Assembly: GCF_030161115.1 (NCBI RefSeq)
Contig: NZ_BSPQ01000025.1
Location: 1 to 64,000 of the forward strand
Reading direction: 5' to 3'
Source: Psychromonas marina
GTDB taxonomy: Bacteria > Pseudomonadota > Gammaproteobacteria > Enterobacterales > Psychromonadaceae
Length of the DNA: 64,000 bases
Made by a program: the position numbers and the translations under genes. Below, piece by piece: positions 19,646 through 29,450 of the stretch. The number at the start of each line of letters is the position of its first letter. Positions within the stretch are counted from its first letter, which is position 1. The notes beneath the pieces were generated by a model. That model did no database searches and was not told the DNA's origin. It was given only the letters and a program-made list of their open reading frames with translations.

Positions 19646-20218
19646 CTACACAAGCGGAGTCAAATCAGCAGGACGATAATAAACTGATTTTAATACTTTA
19701 CCTTGGCGTACAATTTTACCTTGCATCTGTACATCTTTAGCGCATTTTGCGATGACGAACTCACCTTTTACGCTATCAATTAACTCGACACCTTGTTTAG
19801 CATAAAAAGCTTGTGTCTCTTTATACTCTGCTTGGTTACGACATACTTTACTCATATTACTCGCATGAACTTCATCCCAGCAAGGTAAGAAATTAATATC
19901 ACGCTGCCTAGCAACATTTAAAAACAGATCAATCAGATAACTGATAGCGAGATTGTCAGAGACCTTATTATCACCAAGGTGCACTAAGCGCCCCATTAAT
20001 ACATAGACACTATCAACAATCGCATCAGCTTGCTCAATTTTACAGTCCGCTTCAGCCAACTCAGTAAGTTCTTCGATAATCAATGAGCTATGTAATTGGT
20101 CCGCTTTTTCATCAAGTGAGCCAGGATCATTACAAGGCAGATCAAATGTTTCACGGAATTGAGTAATATTGTCATAAAGATGATCAAAAATAGCGGGGGT
20201 AAGTTGTGAAAGTTGCAT
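19646..20218 (-). CDS. MazG-like nucleoside triphosphate pyrophosphohydrolase family protein
   Basis: A 190-residue protein whose first half matches the all-alpha NTP pyrophosphatase (MazG/PRA-PH) fold. EELTELAEAD (Glu49, Glu50, Glu53) and DAIVDSVYVLMG (Asp65, Asp69) give the Mg-binding ExxE...DxxxD pattern. The C-terminal part after about residue 110 (PCWDEVHASNMSKVCRNQAEY) also fits this family's substrate loop. The likely reaction is hydrolysis of a nucleotide triphosphate to monophosphate and PPi; the substrate is unknown. It is convergent with mutS and has no operon partner. Confidence 0.75.
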   Translation of the reverse strand: MQLSQLTPAIFDHLYDNITQFRETFDLPCNDPGSLDEKADQLHSSLIIEELTELAEADCKIEQADAIVDSVYVLMGRLVHLGDNKVSDNLAISYLIDLFLNVARQRDINFLPCWDEVHASNMSKVCRNQAEYKETQAFYAKQGVELIDSVKGEFVIAKCAKDVQMQGKIVRQGKVLKSVYYRPADLTPLV

Positions 20219-20344
20219 TTAATGCCTTTATAAAAGAGGAAAATAAAGGCGTTAAGTTAGCAAATTTTCAAGAAAAAAAACACTTGGTTTTTTTACACGC
20301 AAAAACAACCAGTTAATTATATACTAAACAAAAAGGAGGGACTC

Positions 20345-21844
20345 TTGCGTAAAATTAAGGTTAAACAACAGGAAAAGTTATCAATAAAATTAACCCATCA
20401 GATAAAACATGGCGAATCTCGACGTATTGACCTGTATATCTCTTTGCCTAAAGAGATGGGCATCAATAAAAGCACCCTCTCTGAAACCGAATACTTCAAT
20501 GCGGGCATTAAAGGTCGACGCGCTTATTTCACCGAAGGTTTGCACCTTCCTCTATTACATACCCGTTTTGCCAATCGCATGAAGCGCTCACCAGAGGAGT
20601 ATAAAAGTAACCTTAACCTTTTTGCGTACCAATATATCGTTGCCTTAGATACCGATACAGATGAGACATTAAGTATTGATGACAGTGAAGGTTTACGTGA
20701 TTTTTACCATCAAGCAATTGATGTCACTGAACAATGCTTAGCGATTTTAAAAAAACACCGCCTGCATACCCCTAGCGATCCTAAATTGCTGTCGATATTT
20801 GAAAATGTGGATAACTATCTCTCTTGGTATACTGAGCAGTCCATTTTGCATATGCTTGCGAAAAAACCACGTCACTCAGAATTTTCAGAAACACGTCTTG
20901 CACTGCTCGCTATCTGTGATGAAGAAAACATTTACCGTAAAAAGAAAGCCTACAATACGGCAGCGACATTAAGTGACCCCAACCGAATATCAAATAAGAT
21001 GCGCTTATTACGTCGTTTAATCGAATACGGGGTGATCTTCAAAAGTGAAACCCATGAACTCGGTAAAATCATTCGCAAAGTGGTCACAGGTGTAGCGACG
21101 GCACTAATAATGAGTGTAGTACTGGTATTAATCATTAAAACACAAGGTGCATTCAGTACATTAAGTGCGTTAATGATATTCATTCTAGCGGTCATTTATG
21201 GCATTCGAGAGGTATTTAAAGATGACTTTAAGAATATGCTGTGGCGCTGGATACGGAGAGGTAAGCCTAAATGGGCGCGTACTTTAAAAGATTCCACGAG
21301 CAAAAATGAGATAGCAACACAACGTGTATGGCTTGATTATATTAATGCTAAAAAATTACCGACTCAAACGGTCGACTTACTTGCACGGCGACACAGTCAA
21401 AATAAACAGAGTGCTGAATATCTACATTACCGTGTTGAAACTAAAGTCAGCAAAGATGGCTTTCAAGCAGGTTATAACAGTTTAGAAGAAACCATTTTAT
21501 TTAGCTTACGCCCTTTTGCACGTTATCTTGAACGTGGTACCGGTAAAGTTTATGAACAAAATGCGCCCGATGCGAATAAAGAAAAAATTCAAAGTACCTC
21601 TATTGAACGTCGTTATCAGATAAATATTGTTGTCGCACTTGATCAAGGACTGTATACGGAAGAGTTTGAACGCTATAAAATCACACTTAATCGCTCTGGG
21701 ATTATTGATATAGTAAAATCTGGAGAAGCGTCTAAAAAAGATAAAAGTAAATATGGTCGCTACACTAAATTAAAAGCATTATTAAATTTTAAAAAGCCAC
21801 GCTTTAAAAGCAGACGGGAAAAGAAAAAGACTAATGACAAATAA
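20345..21844 (+). CDS. Unrecognised 499-residue membrane protein
   Basis: I do not recognise this family. The start is TTG at 20345, supported by a strong AAGGAGGG ribosome site at 20333-20340. The N-terminal 240 residues are soluble and charged. Two hydrophobic helices (about 247-264 and 268-288) form a tight hairpin, followed by a basic segment (RWIRRGKPKWARTLK) and a C-terminal soluble domain of about 190 residues ending in a highly basic tail (KKPRFKSRREKKK). A two-helix anchor between two cytoplasmic domains is likely (inference). It overlaps the next gene by 11 nt, so the two are translationally coupled. Confidence 0.8.
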   Translation: MRKIKVKQQEKLSIKLTHQIKHGESRRIDLYISLPKEMGINKSTLSETEYFNAGIKGRRAYFTEGLHLPLLHTRFANRMKRSPEEYKSNLNLFAYQYIVALDTDTDETLSIDDSEGLRDFYHQAIDVTEQCLAILKKHRLHTPSDPKLLSIFENVDNYLSWYTEQSILHMLAKKPRHSEFSETRLALLAICDEENIYRKKKAYNTAATLSDPNRISNKMRLLRRLIEYGVIFKSETHELGKIIRKVVTGVATALIMSVVLVLIIKTQGAFSTLSALMIFILAVIYGIREVFKDDFKNMLWRWIRRGKPKWARTLKDSTSKNEIATQRVWLDYINAKKLPTQTVDLLARRHSQNKQSAEYLHYRVETKVSKDGFQAGYNSLEETILFSLRPFARYLERGTGKVYEQNAPDANKEKIQSTSIERRYQINIVVALDQGLYTEEFERYKITLNRSGIIDIVKSGEASKKDKSKYGRYTKLKALLNFKKPRFKSRREKKKTNDK

Positions 21845-22052
21845 AAAAGCCACCTATGCGTTTTCCATTAAACGTTACTTAATTAGCTTATTGTATCTGG
21901 CGCTGTTAGTCGCGAGTATTGCAATGTTTGTTGATGATATTGCTCAACAAACATTAATACAATTATTTTTCTTTATGGCAATGTTAACGCTGGTTGTGCA
22001 ATCTATTATTGGTTTAATCGCTAATAGATTGCATCGCAACAAAAAAAAGTAG
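21834..22052 (+). CDS. Small two-helix membrane protein coupled to the preceding gene
   Basis: A 72-residue protein with two predicted transmembrane helices (about 15-33 and 40-62) and basic ends (MTNKK and RLHRNKKK), suggesting both termini face the cytoplasm. Its start lies inside the last codons of the 499-residue gene, so the two are probably made together and may form a complex. No family is recognised. Confidence 0.7.
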   Translation: MTNKKATYAFSIKRYLISLLYLALLVASIAMFVDDIAQQTLIQLFFFMAMLTLVVQSIIGLIANRLHRNKKK

Positions 22053-22064
22053 CAACAACTCAAC

Positions 22065-22100
22065 AGACGCTAGTAGGGAGTTACTCCCCTACTAGCGTCT
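22065..22100. terminator. Convergent-gene terminator hairpin spanning the rlmJ stop
   Basis: A 14-bp perfect stem (22065-22078 with 22087-22100), loop of 8 nt. The right arm lies inside the last codons of rlmJ and the loop contains its stop codon. A run of eight T residues follows on the minus strand but only some 13 nt after the stem. Confidence 0.65.
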
Positions 22101-22923
22101 CAATGCGGTAAAAGCCTTTATCTTCTTTCGCAAGATTTTTAGCAAGAAACGGTAATGATGCTTGCATCTCTTTCTTCAGCGTCCATGGTGGATTAATGAC
22201 AATCATACCGCTAGAGGTCATGCCTTTTTCGCCAGAATCTGCTTCAATACCTAATTCAAATAATTGAATATTTTTAATACCAGAAGCGATTAAATCACGT
22301 TCCATTTTTTTAATGGTAATACGGTTAACAACGGGATACCACAATGCATAGGTACCTGTTGCAAAACGCTTCACTGATTCAATTAACGTATCAACAACTT
22401 CTTCATACTCTGTTTTAATTTCGTAAGATGGGTCAATCAAAATGTAACCGCGACGCTCTTTCGGTGGCATATTCGCAACCAGTCCTTGTAAGCCATCACT
22501 TTTAGCCATTTTTATCTGTCTATCACCCGAGAAGTTTTCACGCATATTAGTAAACTCGTTTGGGTGTAACTCAAACAAAAACATGCGATCGTCTTCACGT
22601 AACATTTGACGTGCGATACTTGGAGAGCCTGGGTAATGCTTTAAATCTTTCAAGGCATTAAATTCAGCAACCTGTTCCATATAGTTACTAACTGGCAGGG
22701 GTAAATCTTTGCGTCCCCATAAACGCATAATACCGTTATTAAACTCTTTGGTTTTTAATGCTTGTTCTGAGCTAAGCGAATAAGCGCCGCAACCCGAATG
22801 AGTATCCAAATAGCAGAAAGGTTTATCTTTCTTAAGCATGTGGTTCAGTATAGAAACCGAAACTGTGTGTTTTAACACATCGGCAAAATTACCTGCATGA
22901 AAAGAGTGGCGATAGCTGAGCAT
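22081..22923 (-). CDS. rlmJ: 23S rRNA (adenine-2030-N6)-methyltransferase
   Basis: A 280-residue SAM-dependent methyltransferase that modifies A2030 of 23S rRNA. MLSYRHSFHAGNFADVLKH is the hallmark N-terminus, and the catalytic DPSYE motif is in GYILIDPSYEIK. The ATG at 22923 is chosen over an in-frame TTG at 22935 because the E. coli protein begins MLSYRHSFHAGN and has the same length of 280. It is a single gene convergent with the unrecognised membrane pair. Confidence 0.95.
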   Translation of the reverse strand: MLSYRHSFHAGNFADVLKHTVSVSILNHMLKKDKPFCYLDTHSGCGAYSLSSEQALKTKEFNNGIMRLWGRKDLPLPVSNYMEQVAEFNALKDLKHYPGSPSIARQMLREDDRMFLFELHPNEFTNMRENFSGDRQIKMAKSDGLQGLVANMPPKERRGYILIDPSYEIKTEYEEVVDTLIESVKRFATGTYALWYPVVNRITIKKMERDLIASGIKNIQLFELGIEADSGEKGMTSSGMIVINPPWTLKKEMQASLPFLAKNLAKEDKGFYRIETLVGE

Positions 22924-23035
22924 AGGATTTCCCAAAAAACAAAAAAGTAGAACCTCCAGTATAATGATTTTTTCGTAATAGCGCTAAATATCCTCATGAT
23001 ACTTCAAGATGCGACGTCGGTAGGATAAAGCTTTT

Positions 23036-23063
23036 TTGAGCAGACACAGGGATATGCTATTAT
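23036..23063 (+). promoter_or_regulatory. Probable promoter of the yajR-like/ssb unit
   Basis: TTGAGC (23036-23041), 16-nt spacer, TATTAT (23058-23063) with a TG one base upstream, as in extended -10 promoters. It ends 35 nt before the start codon of the transporter gene. Confidence 0.55.
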
Positions 23064-23098
23064 CGTCGCCCCAATTATTTTGCTGAAATGGAATATTT

Positions 23099-24481
23099 AT
23101 GCAAACCGATGCGCTTAATCCACTGGAAAAACGCACTGCAATATCACTGTCATTAGTGTTTGCGCTACGTATGCTTGGTCTGTTTATGATCATGCCAGTA
23201 TTTGCCATTTATGGACAAGATCTCGTTGGTTATTCACCAATGTGGGTTGGCCTTGCAATTGGTGCCTATGGATTAACACAAGCCTTACTTCAGATTCCTG
23301 CTGGAATGTTGTCCGACAAGTTTGGTCGTCGCCCTATCATCTATATCGGTCTGCTTATTTTCGCCTTAGGAAGTTTAGTTGCCGCCTTTTCTGAATCGGT
23401 TTATGGCGTGACATTTGGTCGCGCACTGCAAGGCGCAGGTGCCATTGCCAGTGCGGTATTAGCCTTAGCGGCCGATGTAACACGTGAAGAGCAGCGCCCG
23501 AAAGCGATGGGTATGATTGGGGTAAGCATTGGTATTGCCTTTGCAATCTCAATGGTAGCAGGCCCGCTATTAGCTCCTTTGATTGGCTTAAAAGGGCTAT
23601 TTATGATCACCGCTTGTGGCGCGTTAACCGGCATTGCGATTGTGCATTTTATGGTGCCACATATTGTTAGCAAAGCACCACGTGGGGAAACCGTTGCTAT
23701 TCCTGCACTGCTTGGTAAATTGGCTAAAGACCCACAACTATTACGTTTAAATTTAGGCATTTTTACCCTACATATGACCCTCACTGCAATGTTTATCGCT
23801 TTACCACTGCAGTTACAAACGATGCAACTTGCAGCACAAAACCATTGGCATTTATATCTTCCTGCATTGTTGCTGTCTTTTTTATTCATGATTCCAATGT
23901 TAATTGTGGCAGCCAAGAAAGAGAAAAATCGCCAGTTTTACCTGTTTGCTATCCTATTAATGGCGACTAGCTTGCTGTTAATGGCCTTTGCTGAGCACTC
24001 CTTAGCAATGATGTTCTTGTGTATCTTATTGTACTTTACGGCTTTTAATTTTTTAGAGGCTTCATTGCCTGCATTTATCTCAATGCTTTCACCTGCGGGA
24101 GCAAAAGGCAGTGCGATGGGGATCTATAGCACGTATCAGTTTTTAGGCGCATTTTTTGGTGGTATTTTAGGGGGTGTTTCCTATAAACTACTCGGTAATA
24201 GTGGCCTATTTCTATTTTTAGCCAGCTTAATGTTGATATGGTTTTTTATTTCATGGGGTATGCATAACCCAAGTAAAATTCGTACACACACATTAACTGC
24301 AAGTATTAAAGATGAGCATCATGCAACGCAATTAACTGAACGGTTGATTGAGCTTGAAGGTGTGTTAGAAGTCGTGATTATCATTGAAGAGCAGACTGTT
24401 TATATCAAAGTAAATAATAAAATATTTACCTTGCAAACAGCCAAACAAATATTAGTTAAAGCGGAGCAAAAATATGTTTAA
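23099..24481 (+). CDS. YajR-type major facilitator superfamily transporter
   Basis: A 460-residue inner-membrane transporter with 12 predicted helices and the MFS motif A DKFGRRP (about 80-86). After the last helix (about residue 385) comes a cytosolic domain of about 70 residues ([21 protein letters not shown]) resembling the YAM domain of E. coli YajR, a drug:proton antiporter homologue. The substrate is unknown. Its stop overlaps the start of ssb by 8 nt, so ssb translation may be coupled to it. Confidence 0.82.
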   Translation: MQTDALNPLEKRTAISLSLVFALRMLGLFMIMPVFAIYGQDLVGYSPMWVGLAIGAYGLTQALLQIPAGMLSDKFGRRPIIYIGLLIFALGSLVAAFSESVYGVTFGRALQGAGAIASAVLALAADVTREEQRPKAMGMIGVSIGIAFAISMVAGPLLAPLIGLKGLFMITACGALTGIAIVHFMVPHIVSKAPRGETVAIPALLGKLAKDPQLLRLNLGIFTLHMTLTAMFIALPLQLQTMQLAAQNHWHLYLPALLLSFLFMIPMLIVAAKKEKNRQFYLFAILLMATSLLLMAFAEHSLAMMFLCILLYFTAFNFLEASLPAFISMLSPAGAKGSAMGIYSTYQFLGAFFGGILGGVSYKLLGNSGLFLFLASLMLIWFFISWGMHNPSKIRTHTLTASIKDEHHATQLTERLIELEGVLEVVIIIEEQTVYIKVNNKIFTLQTAKQILVKAEQKYV

Positions 24482-25100
24482 CCGTAGTGTAAACAAAGTT
24501 GTATTAGTTGGTAACCTAGGTAAAGATCCTGAGATGCGTTACATGCCAAATGGCAATGCGGTAGCAAACTTTTCAATCGCAACAACTGAAAGCTGGAAAA
24601 ATAAGCAAACAGGCGAATACGAAAACCAAACTGAATGGCATAACCTAACAGTATTTGGAAAATTCGGCGAGATGTGTGGCCAGTACCTTAAGAAAGGTGC
24701 AAAGGTTTATGTTGAAGGAAAAATTAAAACAGAAAAATGGCAGGATAAAACATCTGGCCAAGATCGTTTTTCAACTAAAATCATTGTTTCTGAATTACAG
24801 ATGATGGATTCAAATAACAGCGGTCAAGGTGGTCAACAGTTCCAAGGCAACCAAAACCAACAATTCCAAGGTGGTCAGCAACAAGCGCCTCAACAAGCTC
24901 AACAGTCTTGGGGTAATGCTCCGCAACAAGCGCCACAGCAACAAGCTGCACCGCAAATGGCACCAGCTTACCAGCCAGCTCCGCAACAGGCTCCTGCACC
25001 ACAACAGCAAGCACCTGCTCCTCAGCAACAAGCTGCACCGCAAGCGCCAGCTCAATACAATGAGCCATCAATGGATTTTGATGACGATATCCCGTTCTAG
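24474..25100 (+). CDS. ssb: Single-stranded DNA-binding protein
   Basis: A 208-residue SSB. The OB-fold spans about 1-110 ([20 protein letters not shown] to [14 protein letters not shown]). An unusually long Gln/Pro/Ala-rich linker (about 118-195, built of QQAPQ-like units) leads to the acidic tip MDFDDDIPF, the protein-interaction tail. The linker DNA is repetitive and could vary in length between strains. The start overlaps the end of the yajR-like gene. No LexA box was seen upstream, unlike E. coli ssb. Confidence 0.96.
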   Translation: MFNRSVNKVVLVGNLGKDPEMRYMPNGNAVANFSIATTESWKNKQTGEYENQTEWHNLTVFGKFGEMCGQYLKKGAKVYVEGKIKTEKWQDKTSGQDRFSTKIIVSELQMMDSNNSGQGGQQFQGNQNQQFQGGQQQAPQQAQQSWGNAPQQAPQQQAAPQMAPAYQPAPQQAPAPQQQAPAPQQQAAPQAPAQYNEPSMDFDDDIPF

Positions 25101-25142
25101 GCTCTGTTTATCTTGAAAAAGAAAACAATTTGAACAACATAA

Positions 25143-25168
25143 AAACCAGCGTAATTGCTGGTTTTTTT
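25143..25168 (+). terminator. Intrinsic terminator of ssb
   Basis: An 8-bp perfect stem (25143-25150 with 25157-25164), 6-nt loop and a T-tract on the plus strand, 42 nt after the ssb stop. The remainder of the 383-bp gap to the next gene shows nothing recognisable. Confidence 0.85.
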
Positions 25169-25483
25169 ATACGTGTAAAAAATAAAACCTAACACCCAAG
25201 CTTGAAACATCCTCACTTCCACAACGGAAATGATAGTGAGCAACAAAACACTTTACGACTATTTATACCAATGACAGTAAATAGCCGATCTATTTTACTG
25301 GTTAAAAAAATCACTTCTACGTTACAACTTTAGCAAATGGAACAAACACTTACATCAACTTACGCCTTGAATTAAGCTGTTTTTCCTACGCTAAATTTAG
25401 ATCACAGACTTAATGTAATTAGTATTAGGCTATATTTTCTACTATCAATATGATTCCAACTACATTAATAAAGGATAAAAAGC

Positions 25484-26635
25484 ATGAAGAGACTCACTCG
25501 GCGCTGTGCTCGTAATGGAGTACTTATTGCGACCTGCTTTGCATTATCACCAATAGCAGATGCCTGTACACGTATGTTCTGGAACACCATTGATGGCATT
25601 AAAATTGTCGGTCGCAATGAAGATTATGTTACCGCTTCACATCCTACTTTAGTAGCAACACCCCGTGGTGTTGAACGTCACGGCACAGCTGATAAATCAA
25701 AGCGTGCAAATAGCCTTTCTTGGATCGTTAAATATGGCAATATTGCCACTTATGCCAATAATCGTTTCCCTAATGATGGCATGAACGAGATGGGATTGAC
25801 CGCACGAACACTATTTTATGTTGATGGCGATCCAAACCAAATCGCTGCTCCGGATAGTAAAAATAAACAACTCGATGAAGATCACTGGGTAAGCTACGTG
25901 CTAGATAACTTCTCCTCTGTTGCAGAAGCTGTTGCAGCCTTTAAAGAAGGTATTTATCTAGTCTCCGTAACAGGGAGTAAAGGATCAGGATTTAGTTATG
26001 CTACGCCCAAACATCTCGCGATGGCAGACTCAACAGGCGATTCAGCGATCTTAGAGATTCAAAATGGTAAATTGAAGATATTTCATGGCGAACAATACCG
26101 TATTTTAACTAACCCACCTTCATATCAAGAAGAGTTAGATGATGTGATAAAATTCCAGAATGTAGCCCAAGAGCAATTACCGGTGAGTTGGTCAGGAGCA
26201 GATCGCTTTGTTCGTGCAGATTATTTTCTTCGCCACTTACCAAAGCCTATCAATAACGACGCACAAACGGCTTACGGCTTTATGTACTCAGCATTAGCAA
26301 CAACGGTGATGCCTGCAGGTTTACCATCACCTGCTGAAGATATTGAAATTATAGACAAATTAGTGGCTACGCTTACGGATCCCAATGAGACATATGGCGG
26401 TGCTGCAACCTACTTTCAGTCAATTTCAGATTTAACCAATAAACACTATCGCTTTAAATCCCTGATGGCACCTTCTGATGTATTCTTTAACTTTAAAGGC
26501 TACGACTTTTCGAAAGGGCAGCCTGTTAAAGTTATTAAACGCATTGATCAATATGCACAACAAGGCTGGAGTGGAAATGTAACACCTCACCTAGTCAATA
26601 TTACAGGTGATATCTACTCGCAATCGATAGAGTAG
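25484..26635 (+). CDS. Choloylglycine hydrolase / penicillin V acylase family protein (secreted Ntn hydrolase)
   Basis: A 383-residue N-terminal-nucleophile hydrolase that cleaves linear amides. A signal peptide ends ADA, placing Cys28 of CTRMFW at the mature N-terminus, the catalytic nucleophile. GRNEDY (about 46-51) and NDGMNEMGLTARTLFY (about 99-114) are family blocks. Known substrates include penicillin V, bile salts and N-acyl homoserine lactones; the marine setting makes acyl-homoserine-lactone or another N-acyl amide more likely than bile (inference). It is a stand-alone gene with a long gap on both sides. Confidence 0.85.
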   Translation: MKRLTRRCARNGVLIATCFALSPIADACTRMFWNTIDGIKIVGRNEDYVTASHPTLVATPRGVERHGTADKSKRANSLSWIVKYGNIATYANNRFPNDGMNEMGLTARTLFYVDGDPNQIAAPDSKNKQLDEDHWVSYVLDNFSSVAEAVAAFKEGIYLVSVTGSKGSGFSYATPKHLAMADSTGDSAILEIQNGKLKIFHGEQYRILTNPPSYQEELDDVIKFQNVAQEQLPVSWSGADRFVRADYFLRHLPKPINNDAQTAYGFMYSALATTVMPAGLPSPAEDIEIIDKLVATLTDPNETYGGAATYFQSISDLTNKHYRFKSLMAPSDVFFNFKGYDFSKGQPVKVIKRIDQYAQQGWSGNVTPHLVNITGDIYSQSIE

Positions 26636-26854
26636 TTTGACGATATAAAGCCGTTAATAGTAAGTAAATAAGTAAGCGAATTTAGCCCTCGCTTACTGTT
26701 ATTCCCTGCCACTTAGTATCCTGTATTGATATTTTCTGCGACTTGAATCATTCCTTTATACTTATCTTTCGACTAATTTAATTCCATTGGTACAAACAAT
26801 ATACCTGCGCGGATAGCTGTTTTTTTGAATGAGGATTCAGCCTAAATTTAATCG

Positions 26855-28003
26855 CTATTTATTTGCTAAATCATAACGCTGCGCATAATCATTCGGGTTA
26901 TTACAGGGTATAGGGAAGTCTTCGATAGCAATCCCTTGATGGTAAAATGCCCAACCTAACTTACCTAGTTTCATCTTACCTTCAGCTGCTTTCTCTTTAT
27001 CCCATTCACAGATTGTTGTTTCTATAACGCCTTGAACAGAGTCAAACGGTAGCACATCCATTTTCCCTAACTCTTTAGTTGTTTTACCGCTATCGCCAAG
27101 TGGGTGATCATCGCTTAAATCAACCATATAATTAGTAATATTTAACACCGTTTGTGCATACTCAGTGATACCTTCATTGCCAGTAATAGTAAAACTTGGA
27201 CGAACCTCTTCTGCCCAATAATATTCTAGAAATGGAATCGAAGCAGCTTCGCCTTTATCCCAGCCGATATCACGGGTGTAATAGGTAACCGCTCTAAATT
27301 CATCGTTGCCCATTCCCTGTAAATTATCCGGCCCTTTAGCGCCTAGATTTTTAGGAAGGTCTGCATAGTTAATCGTTTGACCATTATCCAATAAATAAAC
27401 GTTCTTATTGCTGTTCATAAATGCCCAAAACTGCTCCATGCTTTCTAGCTCAGATAAGTTTTTAACCACTCTAACTAATACAGGTAAATGCTTTCCACCG
27501 CCCTGCATATCATAAAATCGGCTATTGGTATGATGTCCATCGGTTATATAAAGCTCGCCATTTGGCGCGACATAAACAGGAGTGATCGCATCCATCGCAC
27601 GTAGTTGACCTGTTGCATCTTTTGTTAACTGCCCCTCTTTATTTCTTGGCTGTTTACACTGAAAAGAGTCTGGATCCTGTGCATTTGCTGTCGCGTCATT
27701 AAAATCAACAACACTGCCACGCATACCATAAGTTTCGCACAGCTCTTCAAACATTTTCTTAGGCTCTTTTTCCCAGCGCCCAAGCTTATAAGCATTTTGT
27801 TTTAAACCAATATTCATTTGCGTTGGCGCTAAGTTACCAAGTGCGACCCACTCTAAATCGCCCTCTTCAAAGCTTTTAAATACCTCTTGCCCCTTAGTAG
27901 CCTCAAAGGTTGCAAGCTCTTGGTTTGAATTTGTCGACTGACAAGCGACAAGTTGCGATACGATAAGAACAGATAAAATGGTTTTCAGTGGTGCCTTGAA
28001 CAT
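26855..28003 (-). CDS. ParB/sulfiredoxin-fold lipoprotein
   Basis: A 382-residue exported protein. The ATG at 28003 has an AGAGG ribosome site and gives a lipoprotein signal with lipobox LVAC (Cys21); an upstream in-frame TTG at 28039 is less likely. The core has MDAITPVYVAPNGELYITDG followed by HH (Asp155, His157, His158), resembling the ParB-like nuclease (ParBc_2) family, in which a D-G-H-H signature is expected. ParB-fold domains can bind or cleave nucleotides or DNA, so a lipoprotein form outside the cytoplasm is odd. The activity is unknown and no obvious partner gene is nearby. Confidence 0.75.
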   Translation of the reverse strand: MFKAPLKTILSVLIVSQLVACQSTNSNQELATFEATKGQEVFKSFEEGDLEWVALGNLAPTQMNIGLKQNAYKLGRWEKEPKKMFEELCETYGMRGSVVDFNDATANAQDPDSFQCKQPRNKEGQLTKDATGQLRAMDAITPVYVAPNGELYITDGHHTNSRFYDMQGGGKHLPVLVRVVKNLSELESMEQFWAFMNSNKNVYLLDNGQTINYADLPKNLGAKGPDNLQGMGNDEFRAVTYYTRDIGWDKGEAASIPFLEYYWAEEVRPSFTITGNEGITEYAQTVLNITNYMVDLSDDHPLGDSGKTTKELGKMDVLPFDSVQGVIETTICEWDKEKAAEGKMKLGKLGWAFYHQGIAIEDFPIPCNNPNDYAQRYDLANK

Positions 28004-28147
28004 TATTAAGCCTCTAGTAATGAAAAATATGATGAGCAAAAAGATGCGGATTAATATAGCTCTGGCAAGTTACATATTTATTAAACAGCTGATAAATAAT
28101 AATTTTAATTTATCAGCATCATGCGAGGTAATATAAAGATAAGTGTA

Positions 28148-29335
28148 TTAACCAGCACTGCTTTGATGAATATGATTACGTCGATTAGCAGTGATTGCCC
28201 CGAATAAAGACAGTAACGCACAGCTAAACATGATAATTATCATCGGCCATAGTGAATGCTGGCTAAGCAACGCAGCAACGGCACTGATTGATGCACCAAC
28301 AAAAAATTGCGTTGCCCCTAAAGCCGCTGATGCAGTCCCTGCATTTTTGCCAAAATGACGCATGAAACTCGCATTAGCATTGGCCATAATGCCCCCATTA
28401 GCTGCAATACTGAGAACAAAACCACAGACTGCAAACCATAAACTCTCGGGAGCGAATAGCTGAGAAGCAATTAAAACAGAGGTACCAATTAGCTGTAATT
28501 TAATAAAGTTAGGCAATAACCTTTCAGGATCAAAGCGATTAAGTAGGTAAGAGTTAAGGCGATTTATAGCGATAAGGCCTGTTATATTAGCAATAAATAA
28601 GCTTGAAAATAGCGTTGTAGAAACACCGTAGTTAATCAGATAAACAAAGGGAGCATTAGTGATAAAGGTAATTAAAACAGAATAGCTAAATGCGACTGAT
28701 GCTAAATACCCAAGTGCCTGTTTATGTTGAAATACACCTTTAAATCCGATCGATTTTGGTTTGTGAGTCTTTTTTAATTGTGGCGGCATAATTAATACCG
28801 CCGCTACTGCAACTGCAAGCGCTAACATGCCCGATAGGCTAAAAATCCAATGCCAACTAAGCGTATTTAAAATCAGCGTGCCAATAGAGGGGGCAAGTGA
28901 GGGAGCCGCCATCATAATCAATGCGATTAAGGAGAATAGTTTTGCTGCTTGCTGCCCCTCAGCCACATCACGAATAGTCGCTGAAACACCAACAACGGCA
29001 ATACCACCACCTATTGATTGCAATACTCGCCACAGCCAAAATAACTCAACACTCTTTGTTGCAGAAAGCATCAAACTAAAAACAGCAAAAATCACTAGGC
29101 CAGCAACCATTATTTTTTTACGCCCAACTTTATCTGAAAGAGGCCCACCTATTAACTGCCCAATCGCCATGCCAAAAATATAGATACTGACGGTGATAGA
29201 GATTGTTGATGTATTAACACCCATATCAGTGGCAATTAAAGGGACAGCAGGTAGATAACTATTAATCGCAAAAGGGGTCATCGCGAATACTGCGGCAAGT
29301 AATAATATTAATTTAATCGGGATAGTTGTTTGCAT
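28148..29335 (-). CDS. Bcr/CflA family drug:proton antiporter
   Basis: A 395-residue 12-helix MFS transporter. The N-terminus MTPFAINSYLPAVPLIATDM and motif A GGPLSDKVGRKK (about 63-74) are characteristic of the Bcr/CflA group, which exports bicyclomycin, chloramphenicol, sulfonamides or dipeptides. The substrate cannot be assigned from the sequence. It is a single gene, about 145 bp after (upstream in transcription of) the ParB-fold lipoprotein. Confidence 0.88.
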   Translation of the reverse strand: MQTTIPIKLILLLAAVFAMTPFAINSYLPAVPLIATDMGVNTSTISITVSIYIFGMAIGQLIGGPLSDKVGRKKIMVAGLVIFAVFSLMLSATKSVELFWLWRVLQSIGGGIAVVGVSATIRDVAEGQQAAKLFSLIALIMMAAPSLAPSIGTLILNTLSWHWIFSLSGMLALAVAVAAVLIMPPQLKKTHKPKSIGFKGVFQHKQALGYLASVAFSYSVLITFITNAPFVYLINYGVSTTLFSSLFIANITGLIAINRLNSYLLNRFDPERLLPNFIKLQLIGTSVLIASQLFAPESLWFAVCGFVLSIAANGGIMANANASFMRHFGKNAGTASAALGATQFFVGASISAVAALLSQHSLWPMIIIMFSCALLSLFGAITANRRNHIHQSSAG

Positions 29336-29450
29336 GGTGAGCTTGATTTTCCTTCAAAACGATACGCTCACCGATACCTACATTTGAATAACAACAGCAT
29401 AGTGAGCGAGTTTATTTTATAGAGGGAATATTTGAAATTAGCATTCGACG

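Noticed and set aside
24781-25116. Leu- or Gln-rich open frames overlapping ssb
   Set aside because: They are produced by the repetitive linker DNA of ssb read in other frames; no ribosome sites or protein families support them.
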